Assembly (NCBI RefSeq): GCF_014873485.1
Contig: NZ_JADBDT010000001.1
Span: 3,100,001 to 3,164,000, forward strand
Direction of reading: 5' to 3'
Origin: Sphingopyxis sp. OAS728
Lineage (GTDB): Bacteria > Pseudomonadota > Alphaproteobacteria > Sphingomonadales > Sphingomonadaceae
DNA: 64,000 nt
Shown piece by piece: positions 16,694-25,458 of the stretch. Position 1 is the stretch's first letter. The number at the start of each line of letters is the position of its first letter. Under the pieces are notes generated by a model, which saw only the letters and a program-made list of their open reading frames with translations, did not search any database and was not told the origin of the DNA. A program made the translations under genes and the position numbers.

Positions 16694-18265
16694 GTGGCAG
16701 AATGGTCCGATCAGTTCCGAAAAGAAGGCGAAACGCTGTCGCCGACGGTTCGCGCTGCCGAATATGTACGGATGTCGACCGATCACCAGCGTTACTCTAC
16801 CGAGAATCAAGGTGAGGCAATCCGGCGGTACGCTGTGGCGCGCGGAATTGAGATCGTTAGGACCTACGCCGACGCCGGAAAGAGCGGATTGAGTATCGAC
16901 GGCCGGGACGCCCTCAAAAAATTGATAGAGGATGTTCAGGCCGGGACAACCGATTTTACGATGGTTTTGGTCTATGATGTCAGTCGCTGGGGCCGGTTCC
17001 AGGATGCTGACGAGAGCGCCTATTACGAATACATCTGTAAGCGGGCAGGGATCGCCGTCGAATATTGCGCGGAGCAGTTCGACAATGACGGCAGCCCGGT
17101 CTCGACGATCGTAAAGGGCGTCAAGCGCGCCATGGCTGGCGAGTATAGTCGCGAGCTATCGGCGAAGGTTTTCGCCGGTCAAGGTAGGCTAATCGAAAAA
17201 GGGTTCCGCCAAGGCGGCGGCGCGGGTTTCGGGCTTCGGCGGACACTTGTCGACGAACAAGGTCACGTGAAGGCCGTGCTGAGGCGCGGAGAGCACAAAA
17301 GCATTCAAACCGATCGCGTTATTCTCACTCTCGGCCCAAGCGAGGAAGTGGAGGTCGTTCGCGATGTCTATCGGGCCTTCGTTCATGAAGGGCAAAGTGA
17401 GGCGCAAATCGCGGACAGGCTGAATCGCCGCGGAATCCGGACCGACCTCGATCGCCCTTGGACTCGGGGCACGGTTCACCAGGTGCTGATCAACGAGAAA
17501 TATGTCGGCGACAATGTCTGGAACCGACAATCCTTCAAGCTCAAGAAGAAGCGCGTTCGAAACGATCCGGGCATCTGGATCCGGGCGGAGGGCGCCTTTG
17601 ATGCGATCGTCGAGCGCGATTTATTCGAAGCTGCACGATCCATTATCGGGGCGCGCTCATTCCGTCTCAGCGACGAAGAAATGCTAGGCGCACTTCGCGA
17701 TCTTTACGAACGCCGGGGACTACTCTCCGGCCTCATCATCGACGAATCCGACGGGATGGCCTCAAGCAGTGCTTATGGGTCAAGGTTCGGGAGCCTGCTG
17801 CAAGCCTACAGCTTAGTGGGTTATCGGCCAGACCACGACTACCGCTACATTGAGATCAACCGAGCCCTTCGACGTCTGCACCCCGATGTGGTGAAAAATG
17901 TTCTGGAGGGTCTGGTCGAGATGGGCAGTGTCGTCGGCCAAGACGAAAAAGGCGAGCGGCTTCTCGTCAACGGCGAGTTCAGCCTGTCCATAGTCATCGC
18001 CCGTTGCACGTCTACGCCGACGGGATTGCTGCGCTGGAAGCCTCGGTTCGACACCGCCCTTCTCCCGGACATCACGATCGTCGTCCGCATGGACCGGATG
18101 AACCGGAGGCCGCTCGATTATTATCTGTTTCCCCGCATCGATCTCGCGGCGCGACGGCTGCGGCTGGCCGAAGACAATGGACTGGGTCTCGATGCCTATC
18201 GGTTCGAGTGTCTCGATTATCTATACCATATCGCGGCTCCGGTGCCGCTGAGCGAGGTCGCATGA
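16694..18265 (+). CDS. Serine recombinase (resolvase/invertase N-domain plus recombinase domain)
   Basis: I use the GTG at 16694 (after GGGGCTGG), giving about 523 residues; the frame upstream lacks homology. The resolvase catalytic domain shows AAEYVRMSTDHQRYSTENQG with the nucleophilic Ser, then YADAGKSGLSIDGRDAL and SRWGRFQDADESAYYEY. The PF07508-type recombinase domain follows (about 175-300, ADRLNRRGIRTDLDRPWTRG, VHQVLINEKYVGDNVWNRQS). The C-terminus is longer than a simple resolvase and lacks an obvious zinc ribbon. Its codon choice is less GC-biased than flanking genes. The stop overlaps the next ATG (ATGA), a known pairing with RepB-like genes. Confidence 0.87.
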   Translation: MAEWSDQFRKEGETLSPTVRAAEYVRMSTDHQRYSTENQGEAIRRYAVARGIEIVRTYADAGKSGLSIDGRDALKKLIEDVQAGTTDFTMVLVYDVSRWGRFQDADESAYYEYICKRAGIAVEYCAEQFDNDGSPVSTIVKGVKRAMAGEYSRELSAKVFAGQGRLIEKGFRQGGGAGFGLRRTLVDEQGHVKAVLRRGEHKSIQTDRVILTLGPSEEVEVVRDVYRAFVHEGQSEAQIADRLNRRGIRTDLDRPWTRGTVHQVLINEKYVGDNVWNRQSFKLKKKRVRNDPGIWIRAEGAFDAIVERDLFEAARSIIGARSFRLSDEEMLGALRDLYERRGLLSGLIIDESDGMASSSAYGSRFGSLLQAYSLVGYRPDHDYRYIEINRALRRLHPDVVKNVLEGLVEMGSVVGQDEKGERLLVNGEFSLSIVIARCTSTPTGLLRWKPRFDTALLPDITIVVRMDRMNRRPLDYYLFPRIDLAARRLRLAEDNGLGLDAYRFECLDYLYHIAAPVPLSEVA

Positions 18266-18501
18266 GCGACGTTTCACGCGCACAGCATATAGAGATGATC
18301 CCGTTATCACGGATCAATGTTCTCAACCCGCGCGGGCGCAACAAGCGCCAGCACCGAGAAATCGTCGACAATATCGAGGCGATCGGTTTGAAACGCGCAA
18401 AAGCCAGCGATGCTTTTCGAGTGTCGCGGGTGCGACACCTTCCTTCTCGCGCTTCGCTATCAACTCTTCGGCCACCGCCGCGAAGCTATTGCCTGCGCTG
18501 A
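18262..18501 (+). pseudogene. Truncated ParB/RepB-type partition protein gene
   Basis: The first 45 or so codons read as the N-terminus of a RepB/ParB-like protein (MSDVSRAQHIEMIPLSRINV, then NPRGRNKRQHREIVDNIEAI), translationally coupled to the serine recombinase. At about 18396 homology stops and the frame continues through antisense integrase sequence to 18501. The ParB core and C-terminal domains are missing, so the gene is broken by a deletion whose other end lies in the convergent integrase gene. Confidence 0.75.
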
Positions 18502-18781
18502 TGCTCGCAGCGATCCGAGCCTGCCGCTTGGCAGTGTTGGGATCGACGGCATGGGCGAGCTGCTTCTTGGCATCATCTCTTGCCGCTCGCGCTTCGGCGA
18601 GCGTAATCGCAGGATAGGCGCCGAGCGCCAGTTTACGCTCCACTCCATGAAGGCGATATTTGACGCGCCAAAGCTTGCTGCCAATCGGATTGACCAAAAG
18701 ATAAAGGCCGCCCGAATCCGAGACCTTATAGGGCTTATCTCTTGGCTTCGCTTTGCGGATCGCGGTGTCGGTCAGCGCCAT
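18397..18781 (-). pseudogene. Truncated tyrosine integrase (P4/DUF4102 type)
   Basis: From ATG 18781 the frame gives the DUF4102 arm-binding domain (MALTDTAIRKAKPRDKPYKV, DSGGLYLLVNPIGSKLWRVK, LALGAYPAITLAEARA) and the start of the SAM-like core-binding domain (AKREKEGVAPATLEKHRWLL). It then breaks off near 18397. The catalytic domain with the R-H-R-Y residues is absent. Its position, next to the tRNA-Gly 3' end and reading away from it, is the standard place for the integrase of a tRNA-targeted island. Confidence 0.87.
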
Positions 18782-18946
18782 TTGGGGGCCTCGCAAATCG
18801 GGGGCTTTGGAAAGGCCCCCGGATATGCCCCCGAATCATCCAGCTACGTGCGATCATGGGCATTCACCGGAAGCCAGTGAATGCTCAAAAAACAGCGGAT
18901 TTTCAGGTATTTTTCAACCATCAGCGGCTGCGCGTGGGCAGCAAGA

Positions 18947-18969
18947 TGGAGCGGGTGAAGGGAATCGAA
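18947..18969. repeat. Right attachment-site repeat (att core, 23 bp)
   Basis: Identical to 15250-15272. On the minus strand it is the 3' end of tRNA-Gly(CCC), covering the T-stem end, acceptor strand and CCA. This is the copy that keeps the tRNA intact. Confidence 0.9.
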
Positions 18970-19020
18970 CCCTCGTCGTAAGCTTGGGAAGCTTCTGCTC
19001 TACCATTGAGCTACACCCGC
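18947..19020 (-). tRNA. tRNA-Gly (anticodon CCC)
   Basis: Read on the minus strand from 19020, the sequence folds into a full cloverleaf: acceptor GCGGGTG, D-stem GCTC/GAGC, anticodon loop TTCCCAA on stem GAAGC/GCTTA, T-arm AGGGTTCGATTCCCT and encoded CCA. The outermost anticodon-stem pair is a G-A mismatch. The anticodon read as CCC gives glycine. It is the target of the integrated element. Confidence 0.92.
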
Positions 19021-19069
19021 GTGGCCTGCGCGATTGGCACAGGCGCGGGCGGCGGTCAATCTCTTGGCG

Positions 19070-19540
19070 TCAGCGCGCCGATTCGCAGATCGTCTCCATC
19101 GCGACAAAGGTCGATGTGCTCGCGACATGCGGCAGGCTCGATATCTTCTCGCCGAGCACGATGCGATAGCGACGGATGTCGGGGGTACGGACCTTGAGCA
19201 GATAGTCGAAGCTGCTCGCGATCATATGGCATTCCTCGACCTCGGGAATCTGCCGCACCGCATTGTTGAACTGCTTCAACGCTTCCTCGCGTGTGTCCGA
19301 CAGTTTGACCTCGGTGAAGGCGACATGGTCGAGCCCGACCTTGGCGGGATCGACGATCGCGCGAAAACCGGTGATCAGCCCGCTGTCGACAAGGCGCTTC
19401 ACGCGCTGCTGGCACGGCGTTTTCGACAACCCGACCTGTAACGCAAGCTCGGTAAAGGTGATGCGTCCGTCGCGGCCCAGAATCGCGAGGATCTTGCGAT
19501 CGAACTCGTCCAGTTCGACTATCGATGGAGCATTTTTCAT
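19070..19540 (-). CDS. putR: Lrp/AsnC family regulator, probable PutR
   Basis: A 156-residue Lrp-type protein with an N-terminal winged HTH (LDEFDRKILAILGRDGRITF, TELALQVGLSKTPCQQRVKR) and a C-terminal RAM ligand-binding domain (AFTEVKLSDTREEALKQFNN, VEECHMIASSFDYLLKVRTP). Divergent placement 97 bp from putA is the standard arrangement of PutR, which activates proline catabolism when proline is present. The AT-rich interval 19541-19637 is the likely binding region. The assignment rests on context. Confidence 0.88.
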   Translation of the reverse strand: MKNAPSIVELDEFDRKILAILGRDGRITFTELALQVGLSKTPCQQRVKRLVDSGLITGFRAIVDPAKVGLDHVAFTEVKLSDTREEALKQFNNAVRQIPEVEECHMIASSFDYLLKVRTPDIRRYRIVLGEKISSLPHVASTSTFVAMETICESAR

Positions 19541-19637
19541 GCATATCGACTAGGATCGATCCGAAACTTGGTCAATTCATATATGAAACTCGCCAAAACA
19601 AGTCGGATCGACTTCCGGCAATATGGTATCAGGCGCC

Positions 19638-22600
19638 ATGACCCAAAGCCCCGACCGCGCCCCGATCCGCGCCCTCGCCCGCCGCAGCGAATCCGACATC
19701 GTCGCCGAGTTGCGTAGCGCTCTTGCCACCTCTTCGGCCAGCGTCGAAGCCGTAACGCAGCGCGGGCTCGAACTGATCCGCAAGGCGAAGGCAGAAGGCG
19801 AGCGCGAGACGCTCGTCGCGCAGCTGATGAACCGCTATCGCCTGTCGACCGAGGAAGGCGTCGTGCTGATGTGCCTCGCCGAAGCCCTGCTACGTGTCCC
19901 TGACAACGCGACCGCCAATGCGCTGATCCGCGACAAGATCGCCGGACGCCACTGGAAGGATGGCGAGGATGAAGACAGCCCGCTGATCGTTGCGCTGTCG
20001 TCGCGCGGCCTGTCGCTTGGTTCGGCGACGCTGATGCTCGACGCGATGGGCAGCAAGGCGAACCCGCTGACCCTGATCAAGTCGATGGTCCGCCGCTCGG
20101 GCGAACCCGTGATTCGCCAGGCGGCGCTCGCGGCGATGAAGATGCTCGGCCAGCAGTTCGTGATGGGCGAAACGATCGACGCGGCGGTCAAGCGCGCCGA
20201 CAAGGAAAAGTCCGAGCTCGCCAGCTTCGACATGCTCGGCGAGGCCGCGCGCACCGCCGAGGATGCGCAGCGCTATTATGAGAGCTATGCGAACGCGATC
20301 GCGCGGATCGGCAAGGCGGCGAGGCCGGGCGACCCGCACGCCAACCACGGCATTTCGATCAAGCTCTCGGCGCTCCACCCGCGCTACGAATATCTGCAGG
20401 CGGCGCGCGTCCGCGACGAGCTGATCCCGAACGTTATCGAGCTCGCCAAGGCGGCACGCGCGGTGAACATCCCGCTGATGATCGATGCCGAGGAAAGCGA
20501 TCGGCTCGAACCGCATATGGACGTATTCGCGGCGCTGATCGACGCGGGGATCGCCGACAACTGGACCGGGCTCGGCATCGTGATCCAGGCGTATCAGAAG
20601 CGCGCCCCGGCGGTGATCGACTGGCTCGCCAACCGCGCGCGGACGCGCGGGGTCAAGCTGTCGATGCGCCTCGTCAAGGGTGCCTATTGGGATACCGAGA
20701 TCAAGCGTGCGCAAACGATGGGGCTCGGTGACTTCCCGGTGTTCACGGCGAAGTTGCACACCGACCTCAACTACATGCGCTGCGCCCAGCTGCTCCGCGA
20801 TTACCAGGACTGCATCTATCCGGCTTTTGCCAGCCACAATGCGATGACGCTGGCCTTTGTGTCCGAACTGTTCGCGGGCGCCGATTATGAACTGCAGCGG
20901 CTGCACGGCATGGGCGAGGGGGCACATGATGCGCTCGTCGCGCTCTTCCCGCCGCCGCGTCCCGTGCGCGTCTATGCGCCGGTCGGTACCCACCGCGATC
21001 TGCTCGCCTATCTCGTTCGCCGCTTGCTGGAAAATGGCGCGAACTCCAGCTTCGTTCATCAATTCTCGGACCCGGGCGTCACCGCCGAGCAGCTTGCGGT
21101 CGATCCGCGTAGTGTGGCGAGTGCTGCAACCTCGAACATTGCGACGGGTCTTGGCCTTTTCGATCCCGTCCGTCGCAATTCGCGCGGCTATGATCTCGGC
21201 GAGCCGGGCGTGCCCGAAGCGCTGGTTTCGGCGATCGGCGCGGCGCGGCGCGGCGATCTGGTCGCGGCGCCGATCGTAGGCGGCGCGGCGCGCAAGGGCA
21301 AAGCCGAACCGGTACGCAATCCCGCGACGGGCGCCGTCGTCGGGCAGGTGATCGAGGCCGACGCGGCCACCGTTGCCGACGCCGTCGCCGCGGCGACCAA
21401 GGCGCAGGGCGACTGGAGCCTTGCCGGCGGGGCGTTCCGCGCCGAGCGGCTCGAACGCGCTGCCGACTTGCTCGAAGAGCATGATGCGCTCTTCCTCGGC
21501 CTCGCGATCGACGAGGCGGGCAAGACACTCGTCGACGCAATCGCCGAAGTGCGCGAGGCGGTCGATTTCCTGCGCTATTATGCCGCGCAGGCGCGCGCCG
21601 ACTTCACCTATCCCGTCGCGCTCCCGGGTCCGACCGGCGAACGCAATGAGCTGATGCTCGAGGGCAAGGGCGTGTTCGTGTGCATCAGTCCGTGGAACTT
21701 CCCGCTCGCAATCTTCCTGGGTCAGGTGTCGGCGGCGCTCGCCGCGGGCAACAGCGTGCTCGCGAAACCCGCCGAGCAGACCCCGCTGATCGCGCATGCT
21801 GCGGTGGAGTTGTTGCTCGAAGCCGGTATTCCCGGCGATGTCCTCCATTACCTCCCCGGCCGCGGCGAAACCGTCGGCGCGGCGCTGACCAGCCACAAGG
21901 ATATCATCGGCGTCGCCTTCACCGGATCGACCGAGGTCGCGCGGATGATCAACCGCAGCCTCGCGGGCCGCGACGGCCCGATCGCGACGCTGATCGCCGA
22001 AACCGGCGGGGCGAACGCAATGATCGTCGATTCGACCGCGCTGCCCGAACAGGTCGCGCGCGACGCCGTTGCCTCGGCCTTCCAGTCGGCGGGCCAGCGC
22101 TGCTCGGCGCTTCGCCTGCTCTGCGTACAGGAAGATGTCGCCGACACGATGATCGAGATGGTCGCGGGCGCGATGGCCGAGCTCAATGTCGGCGATCCGT
22201 CGATCCTCGCGACCGATGTGGGCCCGATTATCGACGACGAGGCACAGGCGAATATCGCCGCTCATGTCGCCGAAGCGCGCGCCGCGGGCCGCGTCATCGC
22301 CGAAGCGGGCCGCACGGCCCTGCCCGCCGATGGCCATTTCGTCGCGCCGGTCGCGATCCGCCTAGACCATGTTACCGACCTCAAGCGCGAGATCTTCGGG
22401 CCGGTGCTGCACGTCGCAACGTGGAAGGGCGGCGAGCTCGACCAGCTCATCGATGCAATCAACGCCTCGGGTTACGGCCTGACGCTCGGCGTCCACACGC
22501 GGATCGACGGCGTGGCCGCGCATATCGCTGCCCGTGCGCAGGTCGGCAACGTCTATGTCAACCGCAACCAGATCGGCGCGATCGTCGGTTCGCAGCCGTT

Positions 22601-22733
22601 CGGCGGGCGCGGCCTGTCGGGAACCGGTCCCAAGGCCGGCGGTCCGCACTATCTGCACCGCTTTGCCGAAGAAAAGTCGATCTCGACCGATATCACCGCC
22701 GCCGGCGGCAATGCGGCACTGATGGCGGGTTAA
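19638..22733 (+). CDS. putA: Bifunctional proline dehydrogenase / pyrroline-5-carboxylate dehydrogenase
   Basis: About 1031 residues. The FAD-dependent proline dehydrogenase half covers about 125-440 (SIKLSALHPRYEYLQAARV, SMRLVKGAYWDTEIKRAQ, and the substrate Arg pair in YLVRRLLENG). The NAD-dependent aldehyde dehydrogenase half follows from about 510 on, with Glu788 in LIAETGGAN and the nucleophile Cys822 in SAGQRCSALR. It oxidises proline to glutamate by channelling. The ribbon-helix-helix DNA-binding domain of enterobacterial PutA is missing, consistent with control by the divergent Lrp-type gene. ATG 19623 is an alternative start. Confidence 0.94.
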   Translation: MTQSPDRAPIRALARRSESDIVAELRSALATSSASVEAVTQRGLELIRKAKAEGERETLVAQLMNRYRLSTEEGVVLMCLAEALLRVPDNATANALIRDKIAGRHWKDGEDEDSPLIVALSSRGLSLGSATLMLDAMGSKANPLTLIKSMVRRSGEPVIRQAALAAMKMLGQQFVMGETIDAAVKRADKEKSELASFDMLGEAARTAEDAQRYYESYANAIARIGKAARPGDPHANHGISIKLSALHPRYEYLQAARVRDELIPNVIELAKAARAVNIPLMIDAEESDRLEPHMDVFAALIDAGIADNWTGLGIVIQAYQKRAPAVIDWLANRARTRGVKLSMRLVKGAYWDTEIKRAQTMGLGDFPVFTAKLHTDLNYMRCAQLLRDYQDCIYPAFASHNAMTLAFVSELFAGADYELQRLHGMGEGAHDALVALFPPPRPVRVYAPVGTHRDLLAYLVRRLLENGANSSFVHQFSDPGVTAEQLAVDPRSVASAATSNIATGLGLFDPVRRNSRGYDLGEPGVPEALVSAIGAARRGDLVAAPIVGGAARKGKAEPVRNPATGAVVGQVIEADAATVADAVAAATKAQGDWSLAGGAFRAERLERAADLLEEHDALFLGLAIDEAGKTLVDAIAEVREAVDFLRYYAAQARADFTYPVALPGPTGERNELMLEGKGVFVCISPWNFPLAIFLGQVSAALAAGNSVLAKPAEQTPLIAHAAVELLLEAGIPGDVLHYLPGRGETVGAALTSHKDIIGVAFTGSTEVARMINRSLAGRDGPIATLIAETGGANAMIVDSTALPEQVARDAVASAFQSAGQRCSALRLLCVQEDVADTMIEMVAGAMAELNVGDPSILATDVGPIIDDEAQANIAAHVAEARAAGRVIAEAGRTALPADGHFVAPVAIRLDHVTDLKREIFGPVLHVATWKGGELDQLIDAINASGYGLTLGVHTRIDGVAAHIAARAQVGNVYVNRNQIGAIVGSQPFGGRGLSGTGPKAGGPHYLHRFAEEKSISTDITAAGGNAALMAG

Positions 22734-22945
22734 GTTTCTGCGCTGGCTGATGTGGCGTGGCTAAGGCCGGGCACACATCAGCCGGTCAGCTGCGACCACG
22801 AGGCCCGATACAGAGTGGACAACTGTCCCGGGCAAATACGTCCGAAAGCGTCTCGCGGCACTGTGCCGCGGCGACCTTATGTTCTTGGTGCCCCCCACAG
22901 CCCTGACGGCGTACCGCGTCGTCGATCGTGCGCCAATGGGTAATT

Positions 22946-23896
22946 TTACGCACCCGGTACGCCGAGCAGCTGTGCCTGCGCTTTCAACCGCCCGGCAGCC
23001 GCCGGGTTGGCCGCAATTCCGTCCTTCAGCGCCTGCGCTGCCTTCGCCGTTTCGCCCAGCGTCATCCGGCTGCGCATCAGCATGATCCAGCGGTCGACAT
23101 CGGCGGGATTGGCCTTGAGCTTGGCTTCGAGCCCGCTCACCATGCCCTCGATCATCTTGTCCTGCTGGCCCTTGGGGAGCTGCGATGCGGCCTCCATGTC
23201 GGCGCGGCTCGGCCCCGGGATCGCGCGTGCGGCGACGGGCATTTCGTTCGCGGTCAACGGCCGCGCCTGCGTGCTGGCAAGCCGCGCGGCGACGTCGATC
23301 TTGTGAATCTGCCCGACCTGCTCGATCGTGCGGCGGAGGTCGGCCTCCCACGGAGCGCCCTGCGGCGTGTCGGCGAGCAGCGCGAACCAGTCCTCGATCG
23401 CGCCCTTGTGATCGCCGCCGATGTCCTTCTTCACGGCAAGGAAATAGCGTGCGCGCGGATCCTTCGCATCAAGCGCGATCGCCTTGTCGAATGCCGAGAG
23501 CGCGGCCGCCGGCATCGGATCGCTGTCGCTCCCCATCACCCGCGCCTCGCCCAGCGCCGACCAGAGGCCCGCCGATTCGGGCGAAAGCGCGACGGCTTTT
23601 TCATAAGCGGCCGCCGCACCGGCGAAATCGCCCATGTCGAATTTCGCCGCGCCGAGTGCGGTCCAGGCGTCGGCGCTGTTGGGCTCGCGCTTCGTGCGCG
23701 CCTCGAGTTCGGCGAGCGGATCGGACGGCGCCGTGGATGCTTGCGCGGCCGGATCGGCGACGGCAGGGCCGGTATCGCGCCAGATGGCATAGCCGATAGC
23801 GGCCGCCAGCAAGATAAAGGCGGCGATCAGGATCGTGCGGTTCGTGCCTGTCATGCCCCGGCCCGCCGTCTTGTCCATCTCGTTGCTCTCGCTCAT
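22946..23896 (-). CDS. TPR-repeat membrane protein, CcmI/NrfG-like
   Basis: A 316-residue protein starting at 23896 after AAGAGGGGC. A single N-terminal transmembrane helix (about 18-38, ILIAAFILLAAAIGYAIW) is followed by TPR repeats (DAWTALGAAKFDMGDFAGAA, AYEKAVALSPESAGLWSALG). A second, TPR-like C-terminal half ends in KAAQALKDGIAANPAAAG. The layout resembles the periplasmic TPR part of the cytochrome c maturation protein CcmI. No other ccm genes are adjacent, but the c-cytochrome operon begins 1.6 kb away. The 212-bp gap to putA shows only a small GC hairpin (22854-22870). Confidence 0.78.
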   Translation of the reverse strand: MSESNEMDKTAGRGMTGTNRTILIAAFILLAAAIGYAIWRDTGPAVADPAAQASTAPSDPLAELEARTKREPNSADAWTALGAAKFDMGDFAGAAAAYEKAVALSPESAGLWSALGEARVMGSDSDPMPAAALSAFDKAIALDAKDPRARYFLAVKKDIGGDHKGAIEDWFALLADTPQGAPWEADLRRTIEQVGQIHKIDVAARLASTQARPLTANEMPVAARAIPGPSRADMEAASQLPKGQQDKMIEGMVSGLEAKLKANPADVDRWIMLMRSRMTLGETAKAAQALKDGIAANPAAAGRLKAQAQLLGVPGA

Positions 23897-24053
23897 TTTT
23901 GCCCCTCTTGTGCGTGCCGCGAAAAAATGCCGCCTGTGCGCGCTGTCATATTGCCTTTGCTTGGCGATGGTGTAGCCTTTGGCATACAAGGTCGGTCAAC
24001 GATAAAATCGTCAGGGGTCGCACCGGCTTTCCCAGTCATCAGGGGAGGGGTGC

Positions 24054-25409
24054 ATGGCAGTATCGGATCACGTCGACTTTTCGACGTTCATGGAAGGCGT
24101 AAAACGGCGCAACCCGGGGCAGCCCGAGTTCGTCCAGGCGGTGCAGGAGGTGTCGGAAGACATCTTCGATTTCATCGCCGACAAGGAAGAATATCATGCG
24201 CAGCAGATCTTGCGGCGCATCGCCGAACCCGATCGGGTCGTGTCTTTCCGCGTCTGCTGGGAAGACGATAACGGCAACATCCGCGTCCAGCGCGGCTGGC
24301 GTGTCCAGAACAACAATGCCATCGGCCCGTACAAGGGCGGCATCCGCTTCCACCCGAGCGTCACCGAGAGCGTGCTCAAGTTCCTCGCGTTCGAACAGAC
24401 GTTCAAGAACGCGCTGACCGGGCTGCCGATGGGAGGCGGCAAGGGCGGCTCGAACTTCAACCCCAAGGGCAAGAGCGTGCGCGAGATCATGCGCTTCTGC
24501 CAGAGCTTCATGACCGAACTGTACCGCCACATCGGTGCCGACATCGACGTGCCGGCGGGCGACATCGGCGTCGGTGGCCGCGAGATCGGCTTCATGTTCG
24601 GCCAGTACAAGCGCATCACCAACGAGTTCACCGGTGTGCTCACCGGCAAGGGCCTCGAATGGGGCGGCTCGCTGATCCGCACCGAGGCGACGGGTTACGG
24701 CGCGGTCTATTTCCTCGCCAACATGCTCGCGGCGAAAGGGCAGGATCTCGTTGGCAAGACTGCGGTCATTTCGGGATCGGGCAATGTCGCGACGCACGCC
24801 GCAGAGAAGATCGTCCAGCTCGGCGGCAAGGTGCTGACGCTCTCCGATTCGGGGGGCTTCATCCACGATCCCGACGGCATCACGCAGGAAAAGATCGACT
24901 GGGTGAAGACGCATAAGACGCATCGCCGCGGCCGGATCGAGGAATATTGCGACGAGTTCAAGAGCGCGAGTTTCACCGCTGGCAAGACGCCGTGGGGCGT
25001 GAAGTGCGACGTCGCTTTGCCCTGTGCGACGCAGAATGAATTGCTTGGCGACGATGCCAAGGCGCTCGTCGCCAACGGTTGCATCGCGGTCAGCGAGGGC
25101 GCCAACATGCCGACGAACCTTGAGGGCGTGCATGTGTTCAAGGATGCGAAGATCATGTTCGCGCCGGGCAAGGCGGCGAATGCCGGCGGCGTCGCGGTGT
25201 CGGGCCTCGAAATGAGCCAGAACAGCGGGCGCCGCAGCTGGAGCGAAGCCGAATTGCAGCAGATGCTCAAGGACATCATGGACGGCATCCACAAAAGCTG
25301 CCTGACCTATGGCGACCGCGGCGGCGGTTATATCGATTATGTGAAGGGCGCGAACATCGCCGGCTTCAAGAAAGTGGCCGATGCGATGCTGGCATTCGGA
25401 GTGGTGTAA
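24054..25409 (+). CDS. gdhA: NADP-type glutamate dehydrogenase
   Basis: A 451-residue hexameric-type GDH: substrate-binding GLPMGGGKGGSNFNPKGKS with the catalytic-region Lys, PAGDIGVGGREIGFMFGQYK, and the Rossmann motif VISGSGNVATHAAEK. It interconverts 2-oxoglutarate plus ammonia and glutamate; the length and the motif set fit the NADP-dependent assimilatory group. An AGGGGAGGGG lies before the ATG. The next gene, a multiheme cytochrome, starts 49 bp downstream with no terminator between, so read-through is possible. Confidence 0.94.
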   Translation: MAVSDHVDFSTFMEGVKRRNPGQPEFVQAVQEVSEDIFDFIADKEEYHAQQILRRIAEPDRVVSFRVCWEDDNGNIRVQRGWRVQNNNAIGPYKGGIRFHPSVTESVLKFLAFEQTFKNALTGLPMGGGKGGSNFNPKGKSVREIMRFCQSFMTELYRHIGADIDVPAGDIGVGGREIGFMFGQYKRITNEFTGVLTGKGLEWGGSLIRTEATGYGAVYFLANMLAAKGQDLVGKTAVISGSGNVATHAAEKIVQLGGKVLTLSDSGGFIHDPDGITQEKIDWVKTHKTHRRGRIEEYCDEFKSASFTAGKTPWGVKCDVALPCATQNELLGDDAKALVANGCIAVSEGANMPTNLEGVHVFKDAKIMFAPGKAANAGGVAVSGLEMSQNSGRRSWSEAELQQMLKDIMDGIHKSCLTYGDRGGGYIDYVKGANIAGFKKVADAMLAFGVV

Positions 25410-25458
25410 ATCGGCCCAAGGCGTAAAAGCGCCGGGTTGGGGAAAAGGGGTTCTGCGG

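Larger units (their letters stand above)
15250..18969. mobile_element. Remnant integrated element at tRNA-Gly(CCC)
   Basis: The 3.7-kb segment is bounded by identical 23-bp direct repeats, one forming the 3' end of an intact tRNA-Gly and the other in the transglutaminase gene. Inside are a tyrosine-integrase fragment next to the tRNA, a truncated ParB/RepB gene, a serine recombinase, a small regulator, a small secreted protein and a tRNA-like scrap. Base composition inside is visibly less GC-rich than the flanks. The structure fits an integrative element that lost most of its cargo and half of its integrase, so self-excision is unlikely. Confidence 0.87.

Noticed and set aside
18910..18981. 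Small frame ending VKGIEPSS over the tRNA
   Set aside because: This is the well-known spurious peptide made by reading through a tRNA gene on the opposite strand.
19890..22337. An 815-codon frame on the minus strand
   Set aside because: It is antisense to putA, low in complexity (Arg, Asp, Gly) and carries no motif; PutA has all catalytic residues on the other strand.
22854..22870. Small GC hairpin after putA as a terminator
   Set aside because: A 7-bp stem with a 3-base loop, 120 bp after the stop and without a T-run; too weak to call.
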